From NCBI RefSeq assembly GCF_003605645.1, contig NZ_QVMU01000001.1, positions 1-64,000 on the forward strand: a DNA stretch of 64,000 nucleotides, given 5' to 3'. This DNA is from Vibrio sinensis (GTDB taxonomy: Bacteria > Pseudomonadota > Gammaproteobacteria > Enterobacterales > Vibrionaceae). The first letter of the stretch is position 1; each line of letters starts with the position of its first letter. A program made the translations under genes and the position numbers. The notes under the pieces were generated by a model. The model worked only from the letters and a program-made list of their open reading frames with translations. It had not been told where the DNA came from and did no database searches. Positions 1 through 8,297 of the stretch are shown here, in pieces.

Positions 1-260
1 AATCCTAATAGGAACGCTTGCTCACACCTATCTAATCTTACTAGGACTGCTCTCTGAAGTTCTTGATATTCATATGAAATTTCAAGCCAATACAGTTAAA
101 AATAGAAGAGTATTAAGTTACTTCACCCTTGGGAAACAAGTATTAAAAAACAAATATCTAGTTATAACAATGTCATCTTGGCGAAGAACTATAAATACCT
201 TCTGCCAAAAAATACAGTTGGCTCAAGAGCTTAGGATTTAAGTTTGTGGGGATCCCTCAG
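1..260 (+). mobile_element. Right end of an IS4-family (IS10-like) insertion sequence
   Basis: The window opens inside an insertion sequence. Its transposase reading frame stops at 241, and the next bases, read on the minus strand from 260, are CTGAGGGATCCCCACAAACT. This closely resembles the IS10 inside end, which begins CTGAGAGATCCCC. The element therefore ends at about 260. The 9 bases that follow (261-269, GGACAGGCA) would be the target duplication if this is an IS10-type insertion, and they lie inside a dispersed repeat. The left end is outside the window. Confidence 0.72.
2..241 (+). CDS. IS4-family transposase, C-terminal 79 residues (5' end outside window)
   Basis: Reading from base 2, an open frame runs to TAA at 239-241. 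It contains the stretch FQANTVKNRRVLSYFTLGKQ, which matches the C-terminal region of the IS10 transposase (FQANTVRNRNVLS...). The catalytic DDE residues would lie upstream, off the window. The protein would cut and paste its own element. No stop or frameshift is seen in the visible part, so the gene may be intact. It is too short here to appear as a standard ORF because its start is missing. Confidence 0.75.
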   Translation: MLIGTLAHTYLILLGLLSEVLDIHMKFQANTVKNRRVLSYFTLGKQVLKNKYLVITMSSWRRTINTFCQKIQLAQELRI

Positions 261-290
261 GGACAGGCACCATAAAGTAAGCAAAGTATG
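261..290 (+). repeat. Dispersed GGACAGGCAC-type repeat, copy 1
   Basis: This 30-base unit begins GGACAGGCAC and ends with an AAAGTAAGCAAAG-like tract. It matches the unit at 2819-2848 at about 24 of 30 positions. It lies directly between the IS10-like end and the RAYT transposase gene, so it is probably a substrate repeat of that transposase. Confidence 0.6.
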
Positions 291-387
291 AATTGCTGTT
301 AACTCTGTTGTAAGTTGACGTATTCAATCTTGCCGTTGTTTGTCGTCTATTTATGCTGAATGAACAAAGCACAACAACCGAAATTCA

Positions 388-1353
388 ATGATGACGACAG
401 CCAGAAAACAGCAAATCTCAGTCGATGTAACACCGTATTACCATTGCGTTTCTCGCTGTGTTAGACGCAGTTTTTTATGTGGTGTTGACCCGCTAACTGA
501 CCAGAATTACGAGCATCGCCGTGACTGGATAGAGCAAAAAATATATGCGTTATCTCAAGTCTACTGCATTGATATTTGCGCTTACGCAATCATGAGCAAT
601 CACTATCATTTAGTCATTCATATCAATCGAGATAAGGCGCAAGCGCTGTCCGACTATGAGGTGGTAGAGCGCTGGCAACAAGACCATAAACTTCCAGCTT
701 TAATAGAACGTTGGTTAAGCGGACAATTGGCCTCCGATATAGAAAAAGAAGCGTGCATAGCGATAATCAATTCTTGGCGCGCACGCTTGTGGAACCTGAG
801 TTGGTTCATGAAAGAGCTCAACTTTGATATCGCTTGCCAAGCCAATAGGGAAGATGAGTGCCGAGGGCACTTTTGGGAGAGTCGCTTTAAAAGCCAAGCT
901 TTGCTAGATGAACAGGCTTTAGTCGCTGCGATGGCCTATGTCGACTTAAATCCATTAAGAGCGGGTGTAGCTACAACGCCAGAAACATCGGAGTTCACTT
1001 CTATTCGGGCGAGATTAGAGGCCTTAAACCATCAGCAAGAAACCGCATCTTGTCTTCACCCATTCATCGGAAACCTAACCAATAGCAAACTAGACGGTAT
1101 CCCATTTCGCTTAATGGATTATATTGAATTGGTTGACTGGACTGCGCGTCAATATCGAGAGGGAAAAGCTTGTTTAAACATCACGTCACCGCCAATCTTA
1201 CAACGGCTCAATATAAACCAAAGTAATTGGCTAAGAGCTTGCACTGAATTGGAAAAGCATCGGAGTTCTGCAGTGGGCTGCATTCAGGATTTAAGAGCAG
1301 TTAAAAATGCTTTAAATAAACAACGGATACAGCTATTTCGCTTGGATGGATGA
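388..1353 (+). CDS. REP-associated tyrosine transposase (RAYT, Y1 family)
   Basis: A 321-residue protein of the Y1/HUH transposase family, which makes single-strand nicks through a tyrosine. The HUH metal motif is visible as SNHYHLVI, with His72 and His74. The nucleophile is probably Tyr184 in MAYVDLNPLRAG, a hallmark of the RAYT branch rather than of IS200 TnpA, which is only about 140 residues. The long C-terminal tail fits RAYTs. RAYTs are usually single-copy, domesticated genes flanked by the short palindromic repeats they mobilise. Here GGACAGGCAC-type repeats lie before the gene and several more lie within 1.5 kb after it. The first of two adjacent ATGs is used; no strong ribosome site decides between them. 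The gene appears intact. Confidence 0.88.
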   Translation: MMTTARKQQISVDVTPYYHCVSRCVRRSFLCGVDPLTDQNYEHRRDWIEQKIYALSQVYCIDICAYAIMSNHYHLVIHINRDKAQALSDYEVVERWQQDHKLPALIERWLSGQLASDIEKEACIAIINSWRARLWNLSWFMKELNFDIACQANREDECRGHFWESRFKSQALLDEQALVAAMAYVDLNPLRAGVATTPETSEFTSIRARLEALNHQQETASCLHPFIGNLTNSKLDGIPFRLMDYIELVDWTARQYREGKACLNITSPPILQRLNINQSNWLRACTELEKHRSSAVGCIQDLRAVKNALNKQRIQLFRLDG

Positions 1354-1530
1354 AATAATTCTGCCACTAGTGTATACCTAAAACAAATCCCTCAAATCAT
1401 GCCAGGCTAGTTCCGGTATCTTCGTTTTCGCACTGTTAGGCACTATACTTTTATAACCCACCCCAATGTAGAACAATTGTCAATTGTGGTCAGAAAGTTG
1501 AAAATTATAGATTACTTATTAAGTTTATAA

Positions 1531-1584
1531 GTGTCTGTCCTTATAAAAATGTTAGCTTTATAGTGTGTGTCCTTACAAAAAATG
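1531..1584 (-). repeat. Dispersed repeat, two tandem GTGTCTGTCCTTA-type copies
   Basis: Two similar units, GTGTCTGTCCTTATAAAAATG at 1531-1551 and GTGTGTGTCCTTACAAAAAATG at 1563-1584 (given here only as landmarks), lie 32 bases apart in the same direction. On the minus strand they carry the same GGACAGAC core as the units at 261 and 2671. They sit downstream of the RAYT gene and merge with the terminator of the next gene. Confidence 0.55.
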
Positions 1585-1607
1585 CCAGTCGTGAACTGAC
1601 TGGCATT
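1581..1607 (-). terminator. Intrinsic terminator of the 1646-2431 gene
   Basis: A 10-base perfect stem (AATGCCAGTC with GACTGGCATT) closes a 7-base loop. On the minus strand it is followed by a run of six T. It lies 39 bases past the stop codon of the secreted-protein gene. Confidence 0.8.
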
Positions 1608-1645
1608 ACTCGCTAACGAGTACTTTCGATAATCAAGTAAAACGC

Positions 1646-2431
1646 TTAGTGTTGAACTGGCGTGCTGATATAGAGAGTTTTGTTTAAAGTGATAGTACTT
1701 GGCTCAAGTTCAAAGTTCCAATTACCAACGATTGGTGTGTGATATCCACCCTCCACAATAAATTCGACAGTCTTATTAGTCTTCTTCCAGATTCGTACCA
1801 ATCCCTCTACATTGCTAGTTCGGATAATGCTGTGTGCAACCGGGTCTGCACAGCCAGGCAAGAACTCACCCTCATTCAAAGTGATTTTGTACAAGGTACG
1901 ATTTGAATCAATATGAAAGTCATCAGCATAAACACTGTCTACATTTAAGGTCGCAGTTTGGTTAGCAAGGGGATGCGGAGTATCTGATGGAGTTACGTCG
2001 ATTTCTACCGGAATACGAATGCTCAAATCATGATCAGTTGAAAGTACGCTTTTATCGAGAGTGAAATCAATGAAGTTCACAGCACGATGGTCTAATTCTC
2101 CCGAAATACGGTAACTGATTGTATTTGCGCTGGCACGATAAGGGCGAACAACATTGTGAGTTGAGAGGTTAGTAGCGTCGCGCAGTGTGTTGACGTTCGT
2201 TGTGTTTAATGTTGCTCCTTCTAACTCAATATGCAGTTGGAAACCATATAAAATGTGCTGATAGGGAAGAACATCATAATTAACTTTAATCATTGGTACA
2301 TTGATGCCATAACGTTCAGCATCTTGTGCGGAAAGGGTATATTCGTGAGCTAGTGTTGGTTGAGCCAAACTTAGAGAGAGTGCTGAAGCAATAAATAAGG
2401 CAGTAAACGACTTATTGGTTTTCATGATCAC
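1646..2431 (-). CDS. Secreted protein of unknown function
   Basis: A 261-residue protein that starts with a clear signal peptide (about residues 1-28, cleavage near AQPTLAHEY). The rest is hydrophilic and rich in Thr, Asn and Asp with alternating hydrophobic residues, which suggests a beta-sandwich secreted or periplasmic protein. There is one Cys, in the PGCADP stretch, and no lipobox. No catalytic motif is recognised. A second Met at residue 3 is an equally good start. The gene stands alone with its own terminator, and the 490-base region upstream holds dispersed repeats. I do not recognise the family. Confidence 0.7.
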   Translation of the reverse strand: MIMKTNKSFTALFIASALSLSLAQPTLAHEYTLSAQDAERYGINVPMIKVNYDVLPYQHILYGFQLHIELEGATLNTTNVNTLRDATNLSTHNVVRPYRASANTISYRISGELDHRAVNFIDFTLDKSVLSTDHDLSIRIPVEIDVTPSDTPHPLANQTATLNVDSVYADDFHIDSNRTLYKITLNEGEFLPGCADPVAHSIIRTSNVEGLVRIWKKTNKTVEFIVEGGYHTPIVGNWNFELEPSTITLNKTLYISTPVQH

Positions 2432-2670
2432 ACCTTTGTTGGAGATTTATTAATTTAACAAGAGAGTCTGATCAGCAAATTGCGTGAAAACCCTTGATCT
2501 CGCAACTGTTTAGAGAAAGGTGAATGCAATATTGAGATACTGGTGCAAAACGTCGATGGATGGTAGTGTTGTAGCATAATGTTCTGCGAAGCAATCTCAC
2601 AATCACTCTTTATAGTTATGGTTCACTAGAAGAGGAAAGAGAAGCTCATTAGTGAGTTAAAAGACTTAAA

Positions 2671-2722
2671 AGGACAGGCACAAAATTAAAAGGACAGACA
2701 CTGAAAAACGTTACAAAGTCAG
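2671..2722 (+). repeat. Dispersed repeat, two adjacent GGACAG-core copies
   Basis: AAAGGACAGGCACAAAAT is followed at once by AAAAGGACAGACACTG, and then by a tail containing AAAGTCAGTAAA. Core and tail are shared with the units at 261 and 2819. Repeats of this core recur around the RAYT gene. Confidence 0.6.
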
Positions 2723-2780
2723 TAAAAACGCTCGAAATATCGGGGCTTAGAATGCTTGTTCTCTTTAAAAAGCAAGTATT

Positions 2781-2849
2781 AAGGTGCCTGTCCTCTTTAA
2801 ACAGAAATACAAATAAAGGGACAGTCACTACAAAGTCAGTAAAGTACGG
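2781..2849. repeat. Dispersed repeat pair in inverted orientation
   Basis: GGTGCCTGTCC at 2783-2793 is the inverse of the GGACAGGCACC core at 261-271. Thirty bases on, at 2819-2848, lies a direct copy, GGACAGTCACTACAAAGTC and onward. Head-to-head pairs of this type are typical of REP/BIME units mobilised by RAYTs. Confidence 0.58.
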
Positions 2850-2924
2850 AGCATCTGTTTAAGGAGATATGTCTAACTTTACGGTGTTTTGAATTTGATT
2901 GGCTATTCTCTATTTTCTTGGCGC

Positions 2925-3875
2925 TCAAAGTACAAACCTTACTGTTATTCCAACAAATGCGTGATCGCTGGCTTGTTTGTCTCGTTCATAGATTGGGTTA
3001 ATTAAATGTTGATCCAGTACTTGATATGCTGTGACTTCCGCCATGGAGTATTGTGAATTTGGCTGGAATTCTTGTGAGAGCAAAATGTAATCCAGCACGT
3101 TACCTTTGGCAAAATGATAGTGGGTAGGGCTACGTTCAATTTCGGGTTTATTTAGGCTAAAGATATCCCAACTATCTTGTAGTTTCAGGCGCTGTGGTGG
3201 CTGTTCGATATTGTGCGTAAGCAAACCGGTAATATCACTGACGAGTGGCTGGTTCATATCGCCCATGAGTACGGTGGGTATCGGATGTTTTTGGTAACTT
3301 TGTTCCATGAAAACCCGTAGCATCAAGGCTTCCCAGCCTCGTTGTTGGCTTGATAGCCACTGCCCAATCATTTGATGGCTATAGTCAGGTGATACACTAT
3401 CCGTCGCCCGCTGTGACTTTAAATGGCAGACATAGACGGCAACTTCGCCAATTTCCGGCACGTCGATAATCACAGAAAGAGGTTTTCGGCTAAATTTAGG
3501 GGTCACAGTCGAATAGTTTTGTTCGATTATTGTGGGTGGTGTGACTGTTTCAACAAATGTGATTGGGTACTTTGAAGCGAGAGCTACCACCGGTTGAGAG
3601 TAGATATATTCACTTTCAATATGTGGCTCATCAATGCATGCGAAGTGAGGGTAGCCCAATGTTTCGAACAGAGCCCGAGCCGCCTCAACGCTGAATACTT
3701 CTTGAACTCCAACCACATCGGCATTGAGTTGTTCAAAATGTAATGCTATCCATCTGCATTTCTCTTGCCATGCATCACTTTCATAAATATTTTCGAAGTC
3801 ATAAAACGCACCAGGCGGTTCTATGAAATTAAATAGATTTGCGCTAGCAAAGGTGAGGGTTTTATCTGTAATCAA
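2925..3875 (-). CDS. Endonuclease/exonuclease/phosphatase-family protein
   Basis: A 316-residue protein with the DNase I-like fold motifs in order: ANLFNF near the N-terminus (Asn for metal binding), VVGVQEVF (catalytic Glu), YVCHLKS (His), VLMGDMNQP (Asp and Asn) and a C-terminal KQASDHAFV (Asp-His pair). All the usual catalytic positions are kept, so it should be an active metal-dependent phosphoesterase. There is no signal peptide, so it is probably cytoplasmic. The substrate (DNA, phospholipid head group or inositol phosphate) cannot be read from sequence. It is a single gene with no co-directional partner. Confidence 0.85.
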   Translation of the reverse strand: MITDKTLTFASANLFNFIEPPGAFYDFENIYESDAWQEKCRWIALHFEQLNADVVGVQEVFSVEAARALFETLGYPHFACIDEPHIESEYIYSQPVVALASKYPITFVETVTPPTIIEQNYSTVTPKFSRKPLSVIIDVPEIGEVAVYVCHLKSQRATDSVSPDYSHQMIGQWLSSQQRGWEALMLRVFMEQSYQKHPIPTVLMGDMNQPLVSDITGLLTHNIEQPPQRLKLQDSWDIFSLNKPEIERSPTHYHFAKGNVLDYILLSQEFQPNSQYSMAEVTAYQVLDQHLINPIYERDKQASDHAFVGITVRFVL

Positions 3876-4084
3876 TGGAAATTCCCTACTAACAGCGGTT
3901 GGTTGCTAGTGTAATCAAAAGAGGAACAAGTTACGCAGAAAAATTAATGTTTTGTTGCTTTCTATTGTGGCGATTATTTTACGAATGAGAGCATTGCCCT
4001 AGAATCTGATTACAAGAGTATCACGACTAAGTGATTGGATTTGTGCCACAATAGCAAACAGGTTGATGATAAAAAGGCATTGAG

Positions 4085-4462
4085 ATGATTGATTTTAAGA
4101 ACTCGTCGGTATTTAAGTTGAAGCCGATTGAAACAGAAAAAGCCAGAGAAGACTTTCACAAGTTTTTGATCGATGGGGAGTATATTTCCAGTGCGTTTAA
4201 GACTGTCCGCGATCAAGTAATTTTTACTAATAAACGAGTGATTGCCGCCAATGTCCAAGGTATTACCGGCTCTAAAGTGGACTATACATCATTGCCTTAC
4301 AGTAAGATTAACGCGTTCTCTATCGAGACTTCAGGTACCTTTGATTTAGACTGTGAAATTGAGCTATATCTTAGCGAGTTGGGGTGTGTTCGCTTTGAAA
4401 TAAAAGGTTCATTCGATATTGTCCAACTCAATCGTATGATCAGTGAATACGTTCTTGCCTAA
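4085..4462 (+). CDS. Bacterial PH-domain protein (bPH_1 family)
   Basis: A 125-residue single-domain cytoplasmic protein. The sequence LIDGEYISSAFKTVRDQVIFTNKRVI matches the bacterial pleckstrin-homology domain family (PF08000), in which the domain forms oligomeric rings and has no known enzyme activity. The length equals one domain plus a short N-terminal helix. It is not obviously in an operon: the next gene, pldA, lies 170 bases on with its own leader. The role is unknown. Confidence 0.8.
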   Translation: MIDFKNSSVFKLKPIETEKAREDFHKFLIDGEYISSAFKTVRDQVIFTNKRVIAANVQGITGSKVDYTSLPYSKINAFSIETSGTFDLDCEIELYLSELGCVRFEIKGSFDIVQLNRMISEYVLA

Positions 4463-4570
4463 TCACTTTTTGTCCCTCTATTGGTTTGCAAATAAAGCAA
4501 GACGATGATTAGGTGATTGAGACAAAACAAATAATGGCTGATTAGAATGATTTTCTATACTTCATTTTGA

Positions 4571-4603
4571 TACTCTATTACCAATATTATTGGTAATAGA
4601 GTA
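4571..4603. promoter_or_regulatory. Perfect 16-base inverted repeat in the pldA leader
   Basis: TACTCTATTACCAATA is followed, after a single T, by its exact reverse complement, ending 31 bases before the pldA start codon chosen here. There is no T-run after it. It could be an operator or a hairpin in the 5' leader. Confidence 0.6.
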
Positions 4604-4634
4604 TCAATGAATGTCGTTAAGTATAAGGACCCAT

Positions 4635-5405
4635 ATGTTAACGTTTACTAGTCGATGGGCTGCGGTTTTTATGTCTCTCATTACGGCGCCTGTTGCGCTA
4701 GCGGATGAGAGCCCTTTATCTGCCCACAAAGATAATTATCTGCTACCGTTTTATCAAGAATCTAAAGTTAACCAAAGCCGCTATGAGCCGCTCAATCCCA
4801 ATGGGCATGCCGCAAAAGACACCTTTGTTCAGTTTCAGATAAGCATTAAATATCAACTGTTAACGTTTGATGAGGATGGTCTGTTCATTGCCTATACTCA
4901 GCGTTCCAATTGGGAAGCATATGATGATTCGGCTTATTTTCGAGATGATCAATATAACCCCGAGATTTTTTATCGCGTTAATTTTGAACCATGGCAGTTG
5001 TCGCTAGGGTTTGAGCATCAATCAAATGGTGCTGGTGGAAGTGATGAAGTGAGCTGGAATCGTACTTACTTAGATGCAAAGTGGGCGTTTGATTCGGGTT
5101 TTATTCGCTTTAAGCCGTGGCTAGATGTTGGTAACTTGAAGTACAACCCAGATATTACTGATTATCTTGGTTACGGTGAATTGGAATTTGGCTGGCTACC
5201 CGTTGGTGAACATGAATTGACACTAACTTTAGCAAACCTTTTTAGCAAAGATTGGGAACGTGGCTTTTATCGTTTGTCGTGGAGTTTCCCTTTATACCAA
5301 GGGTTGCACGCGTATATGAAAGCAGAAACTGGTTACGGGTTGACGATTTCTAATTACGATTTCGACGAAAGTGCTTATGGTGTTGGGTTAGCCTTTAATT
5401 TCTAA
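4635..5405 (+). CDS. pldA: Outer membrane phospholipase A (OMPLA)
   Basis: The product is a 12-strand beta-barrel lipase that hydrolyses misplaced phospholipids in the outer leaflet. From this start it has 256 residues with a signal peptide of about 22 residues. The catalytic motif is GFEHQSNG...SWNR, giving His128, Ser130 and Asn142. The spacing is identical to His142, Ser144 and Asn156 of the E. coli enzyme. I place the start at the ATG at 4635, which has an AAGGA site 5 bases upstream. The longer frame from 4611 adds eight residues that spoil the signal peptide and lacks a ribosome site. A strong inverted repeat lies just upstream. The terminator at 5451 is shared with emrB. Confidence 0.9.
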   Translation: MLTFTSRWAAVFMSLITAPVALADESPLSAHKDNYLLPFYQESKVNQSRYEPLNPNGHAAKDTFVQFQISIKYQLLTFDEDGLFIAYTQRSNWEAYDDSAYFRDDQYNPEIFYRVNFEPWQLSLGFEHQSNGAGGSDEVSWNRTYLDAKWAFDSGFIRFKPWLDVGNLKYNPDITDYLGYGELEFGWLPVGEHELTLTLANLFSKDWERGFYRLSWSFPLYQGLHAYMKAETGYGLTISNYDFDESAYGVGLAFNF

Positions 5406-5450
5406 TATTTACTACCATATTGGTTTGTATCGCACGAACTGATTAAAGAA

Positions 5451-5477
5451 AATGGAGCCTTGATGGGCTCCATTTTT
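5451..5477. terminator. Bidirectional intrinsic terminator between pldA and emrB
   Basis: Stem AATGGAGCC with GGCTCCATT, followed by T on the plus strand and A before it, in the 101-base convergent gap. It can serve both genes. Confidence 0.85.
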
Positions 5478-5506
5478 GTCATCAGTTTGCTAATGAGTGA
5501 ACTGAG

Positions 5507-7045
5507 TTAGGCATCTGTATTTGGCTTAGGTCTGAATAACGCTAATAAAGGTATCAAACAGAAATACGAGAACATTAAGAAACCAAAGGTAAACACAAAA
5601 GCTGATAACGTTGATTGCTGATGAACTAGGTTTTGAATTTGCGCTAAAAAGGACGGATCAGTCATCGTTGTCCCTTGAGCATGCGCAGCTTGCTGTAGTA
5701 AAGGATTATCCAGAGAAAGTGAACCCCCTAGTTCATTCCATTCTTTCTGCTGAATGCGCGAGAAGTAAGTGTTTACGATAGAAATTCCAAACGACCCACC
5801 AATAGTACGACATAAGTTAAAGACAACAGCGCCACCGATGGTATCTTTCGGCGCGAGAGTCGCATAAGCTAATTGGCTTAATGGAGCAAAGACTAACCCC
5901 ATTCCGGCACCTTGAATAATACTCGGCAATAAAATCCAATAGATATCGATGTTCATCGAGTACTGAGTCATTAAATAGGTGCCAATGACGTTCAGTGTCA
6001 AACCGATGACAATCAACAGCCGTGCATCAATTCGGTCCATGTAACGTGCTAATGCCAACAGTACGACTGCAGCGGCTAAACCACGGGGGGCCATTAGAAA
6101 TCCCGTTGTTTCAACGGGGTAATTGAGCAACTGCTCAAGCATCATTGGTTGTAATTGGGTGATGCCAAACATCCCCATAGAAAAACCAGCCATAACAATG
6201 CATGACATGGCTAAGTTGCGATCGCGAAGCAGCCATACTGGGGCGATATCGCCCTTAGTATAGATGGATCGTGCAACAAAAAATACAATCGCTATACCGC
6301 TAATAATCGCAGCTAAAAGGATCTCGTTCGATTGGAACCATGATTCTTCATTACCACGGTCGAGTACCATTTGTAGCAAGCCAATGCCTATTGTCATGGC
6401 AATTACTAATGGCCAGTCAATCTTACTTGGACCACGACCATCAAGTTTGACGAAGAAATAAAGTAGGGCTAGGCAGATTGCACCAATGGGCATATTAACG
6501 TAGAAGATCCATCGCCAGTCCATATTTTCAGTGATAATCCCCCCTAAAGTAGGTCCCAGTATTGGGCCAAGCAACACACCAACACTAAACAGTGCCATTG
6601 CTTTACCGCGCTGACTTTTCGGATATATCTGCACCATAATTGATTGCGATAGTGGGATAACGGATGCACCAAATGCGCCTTGCATCACACGAAAGGTGAC
6701 CATTTCTACAATGCCGTCCGCTTGACCGCACATTGCGGAAGTTAATACAAAACCGCTGACGGAAATAAGCAGCAAACGACGAACGCCAAATTTGAGCGCT
6801 AGAAAGCTCGCTAACGGAATGAAGATGGCCTCCGCCATAGAATAAGAGGTCAGAACCCAAGTGACTTGATCGGAAGTCACCCCCAAAGCGCCCATCATGT
6901 GTGGGAGCGCTACGTTGGCGATAGTCATATCAAGCAGGACCATTATCGCAGATAACATCACAGCCAATGTTACCAACTTACGGGCACCCTCACTCATTAC
7001 ATGAGCTTCTTCCTCTTCGGAAGCTGTTTGTGCTAGTTCCGCCAT
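5507..7045 (-). CDS. EmrB/QacA-type drug efflux transporter (DHA2 MFS)
   Basis: A 512-residue inner-membrane proton antiporter with about 14 hydrophobic segments. The DHA2 hallmarks are visible: LDMTIANVALPHM in the first segment, the G-x8-G-x3-GP-x2-GG motif in SVGVLLGPILGPTLGG, and WRWIFYVNMPIG. The start codon lies 1 base beyond the stop of the HlyD-type gene, so the two are translationally linked. With a tolC-type outer channel they would form a tripartite pump for hydrophobic toxins. Substrates cannot be assigned. An AraC-type regulator follows upstream on the same strand. Confidence 0.9.
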   Translation of the reverse strand: MAELAQTASEEEEAHVMSEGARKLVTLAVMLSAIMVLLDMTIANVALPHMMGALGVTSDQVTWVLTSYSMAEAIFIPLASFLALKFGVRRLLLISVSGFVLTSAMCGQADGIVEMVTFRVMQGAFGASVIPLSQSIMVQIYPKSQRGKAMALFSVGVLLGPILGPTLGGIITENMDWRWIFYVNMPIGAICLALLYFFVKLDGRGPSKIDWPLVIAMTIGIGLLQMVLDRGNEESWFQSNEILLAAIISGIAIVFFVARSIYTKGDIAPVWLLRDRNLAMSCIVMAGFSMGMFGITQLQPMMLEQLLNYPVETTGFLMAPRGLAAAVVLLALARYMDRIDARLLIVIGLTLNVIGTYLMTQYSMNIDIYWILLPSIIQGAGMGLVFAPLSQLAYATLAPKDTIGGAVVFNLCRTIGGSFGISIVNTYFSRIQQKEWNELGGSLSLDNPLLQQAAHAQGTTMTDPSFLAQIQNLVHQQSTLSAFVFTFGFLMFSYFCLIPLLALFRPKPNTDA

Positions 7046-7046
7046 A

Positions 7047-8090
7047 TTACTGCTCTTGTTGGCTTGATTGGTCGTGACTGGCGACTGTATTGATGGTTAC
7101 AGTGGCGCTTGCCCCAACACGTAAAGGAAAATTGGGATGCTCAGCTTCGTTGCTTAGATGAATCAAAATTGGGAAGCGTTGTGGCACTTTGACCCAGTTG
7201 CCGGTGGCATTTTCCGGTGGAAGTAATGAAAAAGACGAGCCACTAGCAAATGAAACCGCTTCAACGGTACCGTGATATTTCGCATCAGGATAGAGATCCA
7301 ATTCGATCGTCGCTGGCATGTTAGTGGTAATGCGTTCAAGCTGAGTTTCTTTAAAGTTAGCTTGTACCCAGAATGTATTGTCTTCAATGAGTGGAACCAT
7401 TGCCTGACCGGGTGAAACAATACTGCCGATATGGGCGCTGAGCTTCCCTAAATGGCCGTCTTTAGGCGCAAAGATATTGGTATAGGAAAGTGACAATGTT
7501 GCCTGACTAAGGGCAGCAGCAGCTTTCTTGACTTCAGGTGCCGCTGTACCTTGTGCACCTTGCGCTTTGATCAACTGCGACATTTTGGCACGAGCAGCAA
7601 TCACATTTTCCTCTGCACTAGAGAGTTTTGCTTTAGCATCGTCAAGTTGCTGAGCTGGCAATAACTGTTTTTTAACCAGATTACTTATGCGGCGATAAGT
7701 CGATTGGGCATCAGCGAGTAAGGCAACGGTGCTTTTTACGTTGGCGCTGGCTGCAAGAATGGCATCATCACTAGCGGCATTACTTTGGATTGCTATTTCA
7801 TAAGCGGCGCGAGCTTCATCGAGCTGAGCTTGAAAAGGGGCTGGATCAATTTGATAGAGAAGATCGCCTTGGCTAACAGGTTGGTAATTCGACACGTTTA
7901 CGCTAATAATTTTGCCACTGATTTGCGGTGCAATATAGATGATATTGGCGTGGACATAGGCATCATCCGTACTTGGGTAGTTTTTTTGATGCTCTACATA
8001 GAAGTAGCTAAGGGTGACAAGAACCGCTGCACTAATAGCTGCGATAATGATATTGCGAACAAAATGGGAAGTTGACGGATTTTCACTCAT
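7047..8090 (-). CDS. EmrA/HlyD-family membrane fusion protein
   Basis: A 347-residue periplasmic adaptor with one N-terminal membrane anchor (about residues 11-31). It then has a lipoyl-like half (YVHANIIYIAPQISGKIISVNVSN), a coiled-coil hairpin of about 100 residues rich in Ala, Gln and Lys, the second lipoyl half (TNIFAPKDGHLG) and a beta-barrel region. It should bridge the EmrB-type transporter just downstream to an outer-membrane channel. It is the first gene of the pair, and its promoter lies in the 207-base gap before the AraC gene, which contains two inverted repeats. Confidence 0.9.
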   Translation of the reverse strand: MSENPSTSHFVRNIIIAAISAAVLVTLSYFYVEHQKNYPSTDDAYVHANIIYIAPQISGKIISVNVSNYQPVSQGDLLYQIDPAPFQAQLDEARAAYEIAIQSNAASDDAILAASANVKSTVALLADAQSTYRRISNLVKKQLLPAQQLDDAKAKLSSAEENVIAARAKMSQLIKAQGAQGTAAPEVKKAAAALSQATLSLSYTNIFAPKDGHLGKLSAHIGSIVSPGQAMVPLIEDNTFWVQANFKETQLERITTNMPATIELDLYPDAKYHGTVEAVSFASGSSFSLLPPENATGNWVKVPQRFPILIHLSNEAEHPNFPLRVGASATVTINTVASHDQSSQQEQ

Positions 8091-8240
8091 TGTTATAAAC
8101 CAACTAGGTTAGTCGCCCTTTAATGGACGTTTGAAATTTACGCAGAACTGCGCAGTTACAATTGCTTACATAAATACTAGACCTAGTTCTCAAACCTAAC
8201 AATGGCTTAAGTTAAAAAAGTAGCATGTGAATTGGTACGT

Positions 8241-8262
8241 TTATTTTACACTTGTAAAATAA
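8241..8262. promoter_or_regulatory. Palindrome upstream of the efflux operon
   Basis: TTATTTTAC, a 4-base spacer, then GTAAAATAA: perfect 9-base arms about 150 bases before the EmrA start and 36 bases after the AraC stop. It may be an operator for the efflux genes or part of the AraC gene's 3' end. Confidence 0.4.
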
Positions 8263-8266
8263 AGTA

Positions 8267-8290
8267 GCTCTCGTGTATTGATACGAGAGC
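8267..8290 (-). terminator. Probable terminator of the AraC gene
   Basis: Stem GCTCTCGT with ACGAGAGC around an 8-base loop, 8 bases past the stop codon. On the minus strand it is followed by a T-rich but broken tract, so it is a moderate terminator. Confidence 0.6.
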
Positions 8291-8297
8291 AGGATGG

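Larger units (their letters stand above)
2432..2924. other. Intergenic region with dispersed repeats
   Basis: No gene is seen. The promoter of the minus-strand secreted-protein gene must lie at its left end. The right half (2671-2849) holds several GGACAG-core repeat units in both orientations, described separately. No terminator is evident for the minus-strand gene ending at 2925. Confidence 0.5.
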
